64,000 nt of DNA from Bacillus fungorum (lineage in GTDB: Bacteria > Bacillota > Bacilli > Bacillales > Bacillaceae_G), in NCBI RefSeq assembly GCF_002746455.1, contig NZ_NWUW01000001.1, positions 310,001-374,000 on the forward strand, read 5' to 3'. Each line of letters opens with the position of its first letter. Position 1 is the stretch's first letter. The position numbers and the translations under genes are program-made. Under the pieces are notes generated by a model. That model saw nothing but the letters and a program-made list of their open reading frames with translations. It had not been told where the DNA came from and searched no databases. Of this stretch, positions 46,187 to 55,914 are shown piece by piece.

Positions 46187-46849
46187 ATGTTGAAATATAG
46201 TAAATTAGCAATTGTAACTGCATTATCAATGATTTTACTAGCCGGTTGTTTCGGACCGAAACCAGAAGAGGAATTATATGTAGCGTTTGAAAATGCTGCA
46301 AAGCAAGAAAAAACAATGTTTGAAGATGCAAAGAAACTTGAAACTTTAGAGAAAGAGGGACAAGAATTATATAACCAGATTGTGCAAGAAGGAAAAGATA
46401 ATAATCAAACTGTTAAGGAAAAATTGAATCAAGCAGTGAAAAATACAGATGAACGAGAAAAAGTGCTAAAAAAAGAAAAAGAATCTTTAAATAAGGCACA
46501 AGAAGAAGTGACATCAGCAGATAAATATGTGAAGAAAATTGAAGATAAGAAATTAAAAGATCAAGCGGATAAAGTGAAAAGCACATATGAGAAACGACAC
46601 GATTCATTTAACAAGATGTATGATAGCTATAATAAATCGTTAAAACAAGAAAAAGAATTATATACAATGTTACAAGATAAAGGTACAAAATTAAAAGATA
46701 TAAGTGAAAAAGTAAAAGTAGTAAATCAATCTTATAAGGATATTGAATCAGAAAAAGATAAGTTTAATGAATTCACGAAATCTTATAATACAGAAAAAAT
46801 AGCTTTTTATAAACAAGCAAATATTAAAATTAAAGAAGAGAAAAAATAA
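46187..46849 (+). CDS. ykyA: YkyA-like cell-wall-binding lipoprotein
   Basis: Lipoprotein of 220 residues. Signal peptide with lipobox ILLAGC (Cys ~21), then a long, highly charged helical region (~30-215) rich in Lys and Glu that reads as coiled coil throughout. It matches YkyA, a putative cell-wall-binding lipoprotein of unknown role. GTAGGAGG precedes the ATG; a strong terminator follows. Confidence 0.8.
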   Translation: MLKYSKLAIVTALSMILLAGCFGPKPEEELYVAFENAAKQEKTMFEDAKKLETLEKEGQELYNQIVQEGKDNNQTVKEKLNQAVKNTDEREKVLKKEKESLNKAQEEVTSADKYVKKIEDKKLKDQADKVKSTYEKRHDSFNKMYDSYNKSLKQEKELYTMLQDKGTKLKDISEKVKVVNQSYKDIESEKDKFNEFTKSYNTEKIAFYKQANIKIKEEKK

Positions 46850-46891
46850 AACAGTTTGGCCTACACTTGGCCAAACTGTTTTATTTTTTTG
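46848..46891. terminator. Bidirectional terminator
   Basis: Fourteen-base perfect arms AAAACAGTTTGGCC and complement around TACACTT, T7. Confidence 0.88.
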
Positions 46892-47339
46892 TATAAGTAC
46901 GACTATACCATGGGACAGGTTCACTTAATTTTTTTTCTTGTTTTAGTGCTTCAGGACCAATATAATCTTGAAGTGTTTTTTTTGCTACTGTTAAAGATAA
47001 GGTTGTTTTCGGGTTTCGATAGGAGGATTCAAGGTGACCAAGATGTGGTAGGATTCGAAAATCTTCTTTCGTAGGAGGGATATGGAAAAAATAATCGCCT
47101 AAACGTATAAGAACATCAGATTGTTGTTGGCTAAAACGTGGATTTCTAGAAAAATGTAATCCTTCTTTAATAGCTTTTTTTTCAGCAATTAAACGTTCTA
47201 AAGCTGTTTTTTTTAACCAGTATAAATACTTAGGATTAGTTGCGGCTTTAGCATGACGATTCACAACGAAAATAGATTGAGCTAGTCGATTAATAGAATG
47301 TTGGTTTTGTAATTGAGATTGTGGTTGTGAAGGTTTCAT
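46881..47339 (-). CDS. ykyB: YkyB-family protein
   Basis: Basic soluble protein of 152 residues. After a Gln-rich start it has IFVVNRHAKAATNPKYLY (~24), LQFSRNPRFSQQQSD-like segment (~63) and LGDYFFHIPPTKEDF (~82), as in YkyB of Bacillus. Function unknown. Gene order with ykuE, fadH and ykuI to the right matches B. subtilis, supporting the name. Its 3' end overlaps the shared terminator. Confidence 0.82.
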   Translation of the reverse strand: MKPSQPQSQLQNQHSINRLAQSIFVVNRHAKAATNPKYLYWLKKTALERLIAEKKAIKEGLHFSRNPRFSQQQSDVLIRLGDYFFHIPPTKEDFRILPHLGHLESSYRNPKTTLSLTVAKKTLQDYIGPEALKQEKKLSEPVPWYSRTYTKK

Positions 47340-47507
47340 ATTGAATCTCCTTTCAATTTTTCATTATTATACCATAAATAAAATAGGTTTTTATTATATG
47401 CAAAAAATGATTGTATATATTTTCAATATTAAAGCAATATTGTTACAAAAAACAACTATTTTGTATAATAGTAATAGAATGTGTTTTAGAAATTTGATAA
47501 TGAAAGA

Positions 47508-49055
47508 GTGAGAAGTTTGAAAGAAATATTAAAACAACAATACGCCATTATAGATATTGGCTCTAATACAATGCGTTTAGTTATTTATGAAAAGCAAAAC
47601 GGAGGTTTTTATAAAGAGATTGAAAATACGAAAGTGGTCGCTCGGTTAAGAAATTACTTAGTCGATGGTATGTTAATTCAAGAAGGAATAGAAGTATTGT
47701 TACAAACATTATTTCAATTTCAAGAAAGTACACGATTCCATCAGTTGCATCATGTACTTTGTGTTGCAACAGCGACAATTAGACAGGCCGAGAACCAAGA
47801 GGCAATTAAAAAACTTGTTGAAGGACAAACAGACTTTACTCTTAGAGTATTATCAGAATATGAAGAAGCACGTTACGGCTATTTAGCAGTTATGAATTCA
47901 ACTTCGTTCTCTGAAGGAATTACAGTAGATATTGGTGGAGGGAGTACAGAAGTTACATACTTTCGTAATAGAGAGATTTTAGAGTATCATAGCTTTCCTT
48001 TTGGAGCACTTTCTTTAAAGCAACAATTTATTAAAGAGGATATACCTACTGAAGAAGAGTTGGAAAAGATTCAAACGTACTTAGAACATCAATTTCGAAC
48101 ATTACCATGGTTAATTGATAAGAAATTGCCTCTTATTGCAATTGGTGGTAGTGCGAGGAACTTAGTAAAAATTCATCAAAATTTAATTTGTTATCCTATA
48201 GCAGGGGTACATTTATACAAGATGAAAGAAGAAGATATTAAAAATGTGAAAGAGGAATTGGAAGCATTGTCGTTCATAGAACTTCAAAAATTGGAAGGAT
48301 TGGCAAAAGATCGAGCAGATACAATTATTCCAGCAGTCGAAGTATTTCATACGCTTGTTAATGTGATAGAGGCACCAGCATTTGTATTAAGTAGAAAAGG
48401 GTTACGAGAAGGTGTTTTCTATGAAGAGTTGACAAAAGATTTGGGGATTTCATATTATCCGAACGTAGTTGAAGAAAGTTTGTATTTATTATCACATGAA
48501 TATGAAATGGATATGGAATTTGTAATGCAGCTTATTAAACATGGAAGATTGATTTGTCAACAGCTTGAAGAAACAGGACTGATTTCTATGTCAGTACAAG
48601 ACTGGAAAGTATTCCATCAAGCAGCGAAAGTATTTAATATAGGTAAATATATAGACGAAGAAGCGAGCCGCTTACATACGTTTTATTTATTAGCGAATAA
48701 AACAATTGATGGTATGATGCATAAAGAGCGAGTTAGATTAGCGCTTATTGCGTCTTATAAATCAAAAATGTTATTCAAACAACATTTGTCTCCATTTGAA
48801 GGATGGTTTGATAAAAACGAACAAAAAAAAATTCGCCTATTAGGGGCTGTTTTACAATTTTCAGCAGCTCTAAATATAAGACAAAGATCGCTTGTTGAAT
48901 CGATATCTATAACAGAAAGTAAAGAAGGATTAACATTTAAAATTGTATGTGAGCAATCGGCATTAGCGGAAAAAGTGCAAGCTGAAAAGCAAAAAAAACA
49001 GTTGGAAAGAGTATTGAAAACGACTATTAACTTATCCTTCGAATCAAAATGTTAA
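47508..49055 (+). CDS. ppx: Exopolyphosphatase, Ppx/GppA family
   Basis: Protein of 515 residues with two ASKHA-fold halves: IDIGSNTMRLVIYE (~16) and VDIGGGSTEVTYF (~144) bind phosphate, and a C-terminal HD-like helical part follows (~310-500). It removes phosphate from the ends of polyphosphate, opposing Ppk encoded 100 bases downstream. The start is uncertain: GTG 47508 or TTG 47517. Ppx and Ppk in one transcript is common in the group. Confidence 0.9.
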   Translation: MRSLKEILKQQYAIIDIGSNTMRLVIYEKQNGGFYKEIENTKVVARLRNYLVDGMLIQEGIEVLLQTLFQFQESTRFHQLHHVLCVATATIRQAENQEAIKKLVEGQTDFTLRVLSEYEEARYGYLAVMNSTSFSEGITVDIGGGSTEVTYFRNREILEYHSFPFGALSLKQQFIKEDIPTEEELEKIQTYLEHQFRTLPWLIDKKLPLIAIGGSARNLVKIHQNLICYPIAGVHLYKMKEEDIKNVKEELEALSFIELQKLEGLAKDRADTIIPAVEVFHTLVNVIEAPAFVLSRKGLREGVFYEELTKDLGISYYPNVVEESLYLLSHEYEMDMEFVMQLIKHGRLICQQLEETGLISMSVQDWKVFHQAAKVFNIGKYIDEEASRLHTFYLLANKTIDGMMHKERVRLALIASYKSKMLFKQHLSPFEGWFDKNEQKKIRLLGAVLQFSAALNIRQRSLVESISITESKEGLTFKIVCEQSALAEKVQAEKQKKQLERVLKTTINLSFESKC

Positions 49056-49154
49056 GTTGTACGGATGTCTTTACAAAAAATTAACACTTTGGAATATTGT
49101 AATTTGTTAAAATGAAAGTAACTAAATTATAGTAAAAAAGTTTCAAGGGGAAGT

Positions 49155-51272
49155 GTGAAGAGGATGGAATTATTGAAGGGGAATACAGTAAATTTAAATG
49201 ATACAGCTTATTACAATAATAGAGAATTAAGTTGGTTAGCATTTAATGAACGTGTACTACAAGAAGCACAGGATGAAACGAATCCGCTCTTGGAAAGGTT
49301 AAAGTTTATTAGCATTTTCAGCTCAAATTTAGATGAATTTTTTATGGTACGCGTGGCAGGATTGAAGGATCAAGTGAGTGCCGGTTTTAACCAACCAGAG
49401 AATAAGGCTGGCTTAACACCAAAAAAACAATTAAATAAAATTACGATAAAGACCCATGAATTAATGACTGTACAATATGATACGTTTAAAAATTATGTGT
49501 TGCCAGCGCTGGATCTAGAGGGGATTGAGCGTTTAACATTCCTTGATTTAACGAAAGAACAGAGAGAATTTATAGAAGAGTATTTTGATGAGCAAATTTT
49601 CCCAGTCTTAACACCTGTAGCTATCGATGCATATCGTCCATTTCCGATGTTATTAAATAAAAGTTTAAATCTAGCTACTCTTTTATATGATGAGAAACAA
49701 GTGGAGGAAGAAAACCGTACGAAGTTAGGAATTGTACAAGTTCCTTCATTACTCGAACGTTTCATATTTTTACCGAGTGAAGGGCAGAAGCATAAATTCA
49801 TTTTATTAGAAGATGTAATTAGTGGTTTTACTCATAAATTATTTACAGGATATAAAGTATCATCTGTTACTCGTTTCCGTATTACACGCAATGCAGATTT
49901 AACAATTCATGAAGAAGGTGCGAGGGATTTATTAAAGGTGATTGAAAAAGAATTGAAAAAGCGTAAGTGGGGAGCTGCTGTACGTTTAGAAGTTGGCAAA
50001 GAGCATATTGATGAAAGAGTATTAGCATTATTATATGAGGTGTTGGAAGTAAAAGATGAAGATGTGTATATAATGGATGGACCGTTAGATTTAACATGTC
50101 TATTTTCTTTATATAAAAAGCTAGCTCCTTTATATGAACATCTAGTATATCCGGCTCTTATTCCGCAACGTCCTCAAGACTTAGGTGATGCGGAAGATGT
50201 ATTTGAAAAAGCGATTGAGCATGATATTTTATTACATCATCCTTTTGAATCGTTTCAGCCAGTAGTTGATTTTGTCCGTGATGCGGCAGACGATCCGAAT
50301 GTACTTGCGATTAAACAAACGTTATATCGAGTAAGTGGGGATTCGCCGATTATTCAGGCGCTAAAGATAGCGGCTGAAAAAGGAAAGCAAGTGACAGTAT
50401 TAGTCGAATTAAAGGCAAGGTTTGATGAAGAAAATAATGTGCATTGGGCTAAAGAATTAGAACAGGCGGGCTGTCATGTTATTTACGGTGTAAGTCACTT
50501 GAAAACACATAGTAAAATTACGCTAGTTGTACGAAGAAAAAACGGAAAAATTGAAAGGTTCGTACATCTTGGGACTGGAAATTATAATGATGCAACAGCA
50601 AAGTTATATACTGATTTCGGGTATATTACATCACGAAAAGACTTTGGGGTTGATGCAACAAATTTCTTTAATTATTTGAGTGGTTACACAACAAAGCCAC
50701 ATTTTCATCATTTATCGGTTGCGCCATTTGATATAAGAGAGCAATTTATGGATTTAATAGATGAAGAGATCCGTTATCATAGGCAATATGGAAATGGATA
50801 TATTATCGCTAAGATGAATTCATTAACAGATAAACCATTAATAAAAAAAATGTATGAAGCATCACAAGCTGGAGTAAAGGTAGAGCTCATCGTTCGAGGA
50901 ACATGTTGTTTAAGACCTGGCATTCCAAATGTAAGTGAAAATATTCGGGTAGTTAGTGTTGTCGGGAGGTATTTAGAACATAGCCGAATTTATTATTTCC
51001 ATCATAATGGAGAAGAGAAAATATACTTATCTTCAGCTGATTGGATGACGCGGAATATGGAGAAGCGAGTAGAAATATCTTTCCCGATATTAGATATTGA
51101 AATGAAGGCGAGAATTAAGGCGATTTTACAACTTACATTAGCTGATAATGTGAAAACACGTGAACAGAATAAATCTGGTGACTACTACTATGTTATTAAT
51201 AGTAGTACAGAAGAAATTGATAGCCAAGTGAAGTTGTTTAAGATGGCGTATCAAAACACAGATGCTGAATAA
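49155..51272 (+). CDS. ppk: Polyphosphate kinase 1
   Basis: Enzyme of 705 residues (702 if ATG 49164 is the start) that makes polyphosphate from ATP. N domain (NRELSWLAFNERVLQEAQDE, ~18), head domain, and two PLD-like catalytic domains: THSKITLVVRR (~435) has the phosphorylated His and LEHSRIYYFHHNG (~590) the second His; HLGTGNYNDATAKLYTDFG (~455) is conserved. AAGGGGAAGT fits the GTG at 49155; the ATG at 49164 directly abuts AAGAGG. Confidence 0.95.
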   Translation: MKRMELLKGNTVNLNDTAYYNNRELSWLAFNERVLQEAQDETNPLLERLKFISIFSSNLDEFFMVRVAGLKDQVSAGFNQPENKAGLTPKKQLNKITIKTHELMTVQYDTFKNYVLPALDLEGIERLTFLDLTKEQREFIEEYFDEQIFPVLTPVAIDAYRPFPMLLNKSLNLATLLYDEKQVEEENRTKLGIVQVPSLLERFIFLPSEGQKHKFILLEDVISGFTHKLFTGYKVSSVTRFRITRNADLTIHEEGARDLLKVIEKELKKRKWGAAVRLEVGKEHIDERVLALLYEVLEVKDEDVYIMDGPLDLTCLFSLYKKLAPLYEHLVYPALIPQRPQDLGDAEDVFEKAIEHDILLHHPFESFQPVVDFVRDAADDPNVLAIKQTLYRVSGDSPIIQALKIAAEKGKQVTVLVELKARFDEENNVHWAKELEQAGCHVIYGVSHLKTHSKITLVVRRKNGKIERFVHLGTGNYNDATAKLYTDFGYITSRKDFGVDATNFFNYLSGYTTKPHFHHLSVAPFDIREQFMDLIDEEIRYHRQYGNGYIIAKMNSLTDKPLIKKMYEASQAGVKVELIVRGTCCLRPGIPNVSENIRVVSVVGRYLEHSRIYYFHHNGEEKIYLSSADWMTRNMEKRVEISFPILDIEMKARIKAILQLTLADNVKTREQNKSGDYYYVINSSTEEIDSQVKLFKMAYQNTDAE

Positions 51273-51273
51273 T

Positions 51274-51323
51274 GAGAACAAAGTAAAAAACCTCTTAAAA
51301 AAGAGGTTTTTTACTTTGTTCTC
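51274..51323 (+). terminator. Terminator of ppx-ppk
   Basis: Twenty-three-base perfect arms (GAGAACAAAGTAAAAAACC onward) around AAAA. Unusually long; the inner CCTCTT/AAGAGG with T6 is the terminator core. Confidence 0.85.
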
Positions 51324-51445
51324 TACTTATTATACGTTCTCTAAATAGAAGGATGTGTAGAGAGAATAGTTTTTATTGTAAGCGTGTTAATGGGTCATGA
51401 ATCGGTTAAGAAAGGGAATAACATTGGTAGAATTGTTGCGGTACA

Positions 51446-51691
51446 TTAATAATAGTATGGTTGTTGACAAGGTCCACCATAACAAGGATAAGGTGTTGGC
51501 GGTGGGAAAGGTGGTGGATATGGTGGATATGGTGGATAATATGGTCTAGGACCGAAAGCTAATGCTCCACCGAGCAGTCCACCAGCAATGCCAGCCAGAA
51601 ATGGAACGCCAAAAAACGGAAAGAAGCGTGAGTCGCCTACTGGACCAATAGGTGCTGAACGGACTGGGATTGGTTGATAATATGGATACAT
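51446..51691 (-). CDS. Pro/Tyr/Gly-rich small protein, possibly spore coat
   Basis: Protein of 81 residues: MYPYYQPIPV start, a short hydrophobic Gly/Ala stretch (FLAGIAGGLLGGALAFG, ~30-46), then RPYYPPYPPYPPPFPPPTPY and a C-terminal CYGGPCQQPYYY. Such composition is frequent in Bacillus spore-coat or surface proteins, but no family is certain. AAAGGAGG fits ATG 51691; the open frame to 51877 runs into ykuE. The tail cysteines could cross-link. Confidence 0.65.
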   Translation of the reverse strand: MYPYYQPIPVRSAPIGPVGDSRFFPFFGVPFLAGIAGGLLGGALAFGPRPYYPPYPPYPPPFPPPTPYPCYGGPCQQPYYY

Positions 51692-51788
51692 GAACAAACC
51701 TCCTTTATTGGACTCACTTTTATCATATGGTAAATGAAACGTGGATGAGCGCGTACAAGAAAGGATATGTAAGAAATTAGGCGGATTA

Positions 51789-52646
51789 TTACGAATGTTG
51801 GAGCTTGAAAATCGTAATTTCAGGTTTTGACATAAATCGGAATGGGACACGTGTTCTTCCAAGACCTCGATTGACATAGAGAGCTAAATCTTGAATTGTA
51901 TAGAAACCTTCAACATAGTTTTTAGCAAGTGATGGAGTAATAATAGCACCTAAAAAAGGAATTTGTACTTGGCCGCCATGGCTATGACCAGAAAGTTGTA
52001 AGTTAACTGGATAGTTAGCAATTTGCGGTGCAATATCTGGCTCGTGAGCAAGAACAATGTTATAAGTGTTTTGCCTCGCGTGTTGTAGTGTCTCCTCTAT
52101 TTTTGGTTTGCCTAATAGTATATCATCAAGACCGAAAATGGAAATTTCACTATTATCCAGTAGACGGATTCTCTTTTCACTATTTAGTAATAGTTCAAAT
52201 CCAGATTCACGCATGATATGTTCGTAGTATTCTGTTCCATATCCGCCGTGATCATGGTTACCATAAATAGAAAATTTACCGAAAGGTGCTTGTATATTTT
52301 TTAAAATGGATGCAACGAAAGGAGTGTCAGTATATGTTTGATAATTATCAATGAGATCGCCAGTAAAAAGAACAATGTCGGGATTTGCAGCATTAATTTT
52401 AGAAACGATTTGAGATAAATGGTGAAGAGAGAAATAGTATCCGAGATGTAAATCGCTAAATTGAAGAATCTTCATACCGTGAAAACTTTTTGGGATGAGT
52501 TGTGATTTAAGTGTATGCTCTGTAAAAGAGATTAAATGTGGCTCAATATATTTAGCGTAATAGTATCCGATGCTAGTGGTTATAAGTGAATATAGACAAG
52601 TGCGGATTCCAGTTTTTAAAAAATCTCTTCTTGTAATTTTCTTCAT
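51789..52646 (-). CDS. ykuE: Tat-exported metallophosphoesterase
   Basis: Calcineurin-like phosphoesterase of 285 residues. The N-terminus ITRRDFLKTG is a twin-arginine motif followed by a hydrophobic stretch, so it should be exported folded by Tat; B. subtilis YkuE is a known Tat substrate that binds the cell wall. Metal motifs: FSDLHLG (~62), TGDLID (~92), GNHDHGG (~130), AHEPD (~205) and SGHSHGG (~220). The physiological substrate is not established. Single leftward gene. Confidence 0.9.
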   Translation of the reverse strand: MKKITRRDFLKTGIRTCLYSLITTSIGYYYAKYIEPHLISFTEHTLKSQLIPKSFHGMKILQFSDLHLGYYFSLHHLSQIVSKINAANPDIVLFTGDLIDNYQTYTDTPFVASILKNIQAPFGKFSIYGNHDHGGYGTEYYEHIMRESGFELLLNSEKRIRLLDNSEISIFGLDDILLGKPKIEETLQHARQNTYNIVLAHEPDIAPQIANYPVNLQLSGHSHGGQVQIPFLGAIITPSLAKNYVEGFYTIQDLALYVNRGLGRTRVPFRFMSKPEITIFKLQHS

Positions 52647-52889
52647 AAAAATATGAGTATACCTATTTGACTTATATCACATATGTTCGTTCTATTTACA
52701 GGTTACCCAAATCTCCTTTCAGTTTATTTAAAATATATTTTAAATAATAAAAAAGTAGTATAGATTAAGGAAAAATGAATGAAAAGAAACCTCTTTATGT
52801 TAAAATATCAGAAAAATTTAAAAATATAAAGATTTCTATTAAATAAAATGATAAAATGAATGTGTATTCATTTTTTGGAGGGGATGTAT

Positions 52890-53654
52890 GTGAAAGAAAA
52901 GGTAGTTATTATAACAGGTGGATCGAGCGGAATGGGAAAAGGAATGGCAACTCGTTTTGCAAAAGAAGGGGCACGAGTTGTTATTACAGGACGTACAAAG
53001 GAAAAATTAGAGGAAGCAAAGCTGGAAATTGAACAATTTCCAGGGCAAATATTACCTGTACAAATGGATGTGAGAAATACGGATGATATTCAGAAAATGA
53101 TTGAACAGATTGATGAGAAGTTTGGACGAATTGATATTTTAATAAATAATGCAGCTGGAAACTTTATTTGTCCAGCAGAAGATTTATCCGTGAATGGCTG
53201 GAATTCCGTAATTAATATTGTGTTAAATGGTACATTTTACTGTAGCCAGGCTGTCGGAAAATATTGGATTGAAAAAGGTATAAAAGGGAATATCATTAAC
53301 ATGGTAGCAACATATGCATGGGATGCAGGTCCAGGAGTTATTCATTCGGCTGCAGCGAAGGCTGGAGTATTAGCAATGACGAAGACACTCGCTGTTGAGT
53401 GGGGACGTAAATATGGAATACGAGTTAACGCTATCGCGCCAGGACCAATTGAACGTACGGGCGGTGCTGATAAATTATGGATTTCAGAAGAAATGGCTAA
53501 GCGTACGATACAAAGTGTTCCGCTTGGAAGACTAGGTACGCCAGAAGAGATTGCAGGTCTAGCTTATTATTTATGTTCAGATGAGGCTGCATACATAAAC
53601 GGAACTTGCATGACAATGGATGGAGGACAACATTTACATCAATATCCATTTTAA
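52890..53654 (+). CDS. fadH: 2,4-dienoyl-CoA reductase (FadH, SDR type)
   Basis: SDR of 254 residues that reduces 2,4-dienoyl-CoA in unsaturated fatty acid breakdown. IITGGSSGMGKGMA (~6) binds NADP; NNAAGNF (~87) is typical of the dienoyl reductases. The usual YxxxK is replaced: SAAAKAGV keeps the Lys, with a displaced Tyr in ATYAWDAG, as in mitochondrial DECR. GTG 52890 fits GGAGGGG; ATG 52884 abuts that site. Gene order (ykuE-fadH-ykuI) supports YkuF/FadH. Confidence 0.88.
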   Translation: MKEKVVIITGGSSGMGKGMATRFAKEGARVVITGRTKEKLEEAKLEIEQFPGQILPVQMDVRNTDDIQKMIEQIDEKFGRIDILINNAAGNFICPAEDLSVNGWNSVINIVLNGTFYCSQAVGKYWIEKGIKGNIINMVATYAWDAGPGVIHSAAAKAGVLAMTKTLAVEWGRKYGIRVNAIAPGPIERTGGADKLWISEEMAKRTIQSVPLGRLGTPEEIAGLAYYLCSDEAAYINGTCMTMDGGQHLHQYPF

Positions 53655-53737
53655 AAGGGATGAGAAAATGAATATTTGATTTATTTTTTTACGGTTAAAT
53701 GTGACGGAATTGTGACATATGAAAGAAAAGTGTTTAC

Positions 53738-53777
53738 AAGAGGTCATATATACGTTATATTTAAGACCTCTTTTTTC
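53738..53777 (+). terminator. Terminator after fadH
   Basis: AAGAGGTC and GACCTCTT with a long AT loop, then T6. Confidence 0.65.
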
Positions 53778-53820
53778 TTCATAGTAGAATTGCTAATTCC
53801 CCTTAGCATTTTACCCCTCT

Positions 53821-53852
53821 AATCCCTTCAGGAAAACTGAAGGGATTTTTTA
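53821..53852 (+). terminator. Second terminator before ykuI
   Basis: AATCCCTTCAG and CTGAAGGGATT around GAAAA, T6; 60 bases before the ykuI start. Confidence 0.8.
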
Positions 53853-53908
53853 TTATTTTTCCGTAAATATCATGTTATAATTTTGAAAAGTAAAGGGAGG
53901 GAAGCACG

Positions 53909-55126
53909 TTGATAGATGCATTAGATGTAATGAGTAACTTAGATAAAGTCCTTCCTTATTATCAAGCTATTTTTAGTGCTGATGAGCATACTGTAATTGG
54001 ATATGAAGTAGTAGGACGTATTCAAACAGAAGAGGGCATACAAAGTTTAGCGTCTTTCTTTCATGATGATTCTATTCCAAGTGAGTTTCAACTGGAAGCG
54101 GATAACATTATAGTAGAAAAAGCTTTAAACCGTTATTTAGAAAGTGATCAAAAACTATTATTATTTATACATCGGAATGCTAACGTATTAATGAACGATG
54201 ATGATGAAAGTTTGCTTCAACTTTTATTGATGTATGAAAAACAAGGTTTAAATTTGAAACACATTGTTTTAGAGATTACAGAACATGAATGTAAAGAAGA
54301 TATAGAGCAATTTAATCATTTGCTTATGTATTATCGTACATATGGTATTCAAATTTCGATTAATAAAGTCGGAACAGGTACAAGTAATTTAGAACGTATT
54401 AGCGTGTTAGCACCGGATATTTTAAAGGTAGATTTAACAAACTTAAGACAAACTGCACTTTTACAATCTTATCAAGATATTTTATATTCTTTATCATTAC
54501 TTGCTAGAAGAATTGGTGCGACATTGTTATATGAAGAAATAGATGCTTTTTATCAACTACAATATGCTTGGAAAAACGGTGGTAGATACTATCAAGGGAA
54601 TTATTTGAAAGAATGCTTACCTGATTTTATTGAAACGAACGTTTTGAAAGAACGACTTGGTAATGAGTGTCATCAATTTATTCAACATGAGAAGAAGAAG
54701 TTACAAAAGATTTATAATTTAACAGAAATGTTACGTGATCGAATTGGTGATGTTCTAGCCAAACAGAAAAAGAATGAAGATATAAATGATTGGTTATTAC
54801 AATTTAGTCAAAGTGTATCACAGTGTAGTTTTCGTATATTTATTTGTAACGAAGATGGTTTCCAACAATCAGGAAACGTTATGAAAAAAGATGGGGAATG
54901 GATTGTGATGCCTGAGTATTATATGAAGAACTGGAGTTGGCGTCCGTATTTTCTAGAAAACATCATGAAAATGCGTTTTGAGAATAAGGCAAGACTTTCA
55001 GATTTATATGCTGATATTGAAACCGGTGAGATGGTACGAACATTTTCTTTCCCAATTGATGATGAAAACTTTTTATTTATAGATTTATCGTATGAATATT
55101 TATATGAAGAAGATGTTTTATTTTAA
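53909..55126 (+). CDS. ykuI: Degenerate EAL-domain protein (YkuI)
   Basis: Protein of 405 residues: EAL fold (~15-245), a linking helix, and a C-terminal PAS-like YkuI_C domain (~260-400). The EAL triplet is EVV in VIGYEVVGR; the usual DDFG metal site reads NKVG in SINKVGTGTSN, so phosphodiesterase activity is unlikely. LEITEHE and ILKVD are kept, consistent with c-di-GMP binding as a receptor. TTG start at 53909 with AAAGGGAGGG. Terminator at 55125. Confidence 0.88.
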   Translation: MIDALDVMSNLDKVLPYYQAIFSADEHTVIGYEVVGRIQTEEGIQSLASFFHDDSIPSEFQLEADNIIVEKALNRYLESDQKLLLFIHRNANVLMNDDDESLLQLLLMYEKQGLNLKHIVLEITEHECKEDIEQFNHLLMYYRTYGIQISINKVGTGTSNLERISVLAPDILKVDLTNLRQTALLQSYQDILYSLSLLARRIGATLLYEEIDAFYQLQYAWKNGGRYYQGNYLKECLPDFIETNVLKERLGNECHQFIQHEKKKLQKIYNLTEMLRDRIGDVLAKQKKNEDINDWLLQFSQSVSQCSFRIFICNEDGFQQSGNVMKKDGEWIVMPEYYMKNWSWRPYFLENIMKMRFENKARLSDLYADIETGEMVRTFSFPIDDENFLFIDLSYEYLYEEDVLF

Positions 55127-55155
55127 TGCACGAAGAGATTCGTGCATTTTTTGTT
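55125..55155 (+). terminator. Terminator after ykuI
   Basis: AATGCACGAA and TTCGTGCATT around GAGA, T6. Confidence 0.82.
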
Positions 55156-55308
55156 TGTTTTTATCATAAATTGGTAATAGTGAAAATGGTGATGAAAATG
55201 CTGTCTATCGTTGTAAAGATTTTACGAACGAAACAAGCCCTTTCTTTGCATAATCATTGTTACAATGAATACTACAAAGACAAGTTTTCTTAAAAGGAAG
55301 GTGAAAAA

Positions 55309-55797
55309 ATGAGGAAATATGGAATATGGTTAGTGCTATTTGTATGCGTTGCCTTTCTAGTTGGTTATAGTGTTACAACTGTTTTAGGAAAAGAGGAAGT
55401 GAAAGTCGATCGGAAAGAAGTGTTTACAACGATCCAAAAGGGTTATGAAACCCAATTTTCAATTCGTGGGAAGCATTTGCCGATGAATAAAATGATAGAA
55501 ACGTTATCACCATATTTTACAGAGAACTTCCTTCAAGTATTTACAGATGAAAATAGTAGAAGTGATAAACAAAGTGGGGAATATCTACTTCCAGCAAAAG
55601 AAGCACCGTTTTCGTTTAATTCAGAAACGAAAATGTCATATGATGAAGAGCATAAAATTTTATATGTATATGAGCGGGCAAAAAGTGGGCAATATCAAAT
55701 AGTAACATTGCAAAAAGATCAAGGAAAATGGAAATTGGCCGGTTATCATGAAAGCCAAGAACTTTTAACTGAAATAAAAAGATTACAACAATTATAA
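55309..55797 (+). CDS. Secreted protein, DUF3993-like
   Basis: Protein of 162 residues with an N-terminal signal or anchor (IWLVLFVCVAFLVGYSVTTV, ~6-25) and a soluble outside domain. The pattern IQKGYETQFSIRGKHLPMNK and YERAKSGQYQIVTLQKDQGK resembles DUF3993 proteins, function unknown. AAAGGAAGG precedes the ATG. Repeat copy A begins at its last codon. Confidence 0.65.
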   Translation: MRKYGIWLVLFVCVAFLVGYSVTTVLGKEEVKVDRKEVFTTIQKGYETQFSIRGKHLPMNKMIETLSPYFTENFLQVFTDENSRSDKQSGEYLLPAKEAPFSFNSETKMSYDEEHKILYVYERAKSGQYQIVTLQKDQGKWKLAGYHESQELLTEIKRLQQL

Positions 55798-55887
55798 AGT
55801 GAAACTTTAATCAGTGGGGGGCATCTCCCGCTGATTATTAGCCGCCCAAATCGGGTGTTTACTTCCTGAAAATAGCGGGATAAAAAT
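55796..55887 (+). repeat. Small dispersed repeat, copy A
   Basis: About 92 bases. Shared with copy B: AAAGTGAAA, AATYAGTGG, TTATTAGCC, CCAAnTnGGGTGTTTAC, AAAT-G-GGGAT-AAAAT in the same order. TCAGTGGG pairs with CCCGCTGA near its start. Family identity (for instance one of the B. cereus bcr repeats) is not established here. Confidence 0.65.
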
Positions 55888-55914
55888 AGGAATAGGTCTT
55901 TACCTATTCCTATT
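55884..55914 (-). terminator. Terminator of glutaredoxin-like gene
   Basis: Minus strand AATAGGAATAGGT with its complement around AAAG, then TTTTTA. Confidence 0.7.

Noticed and set aside
51446-51877. 143-residue version of the PYP protein
   Set aside because: The extra N-terminus is antisense-free but overlaps ykuE and lacks a ribosome site; ATG 51691 has an excellent one.
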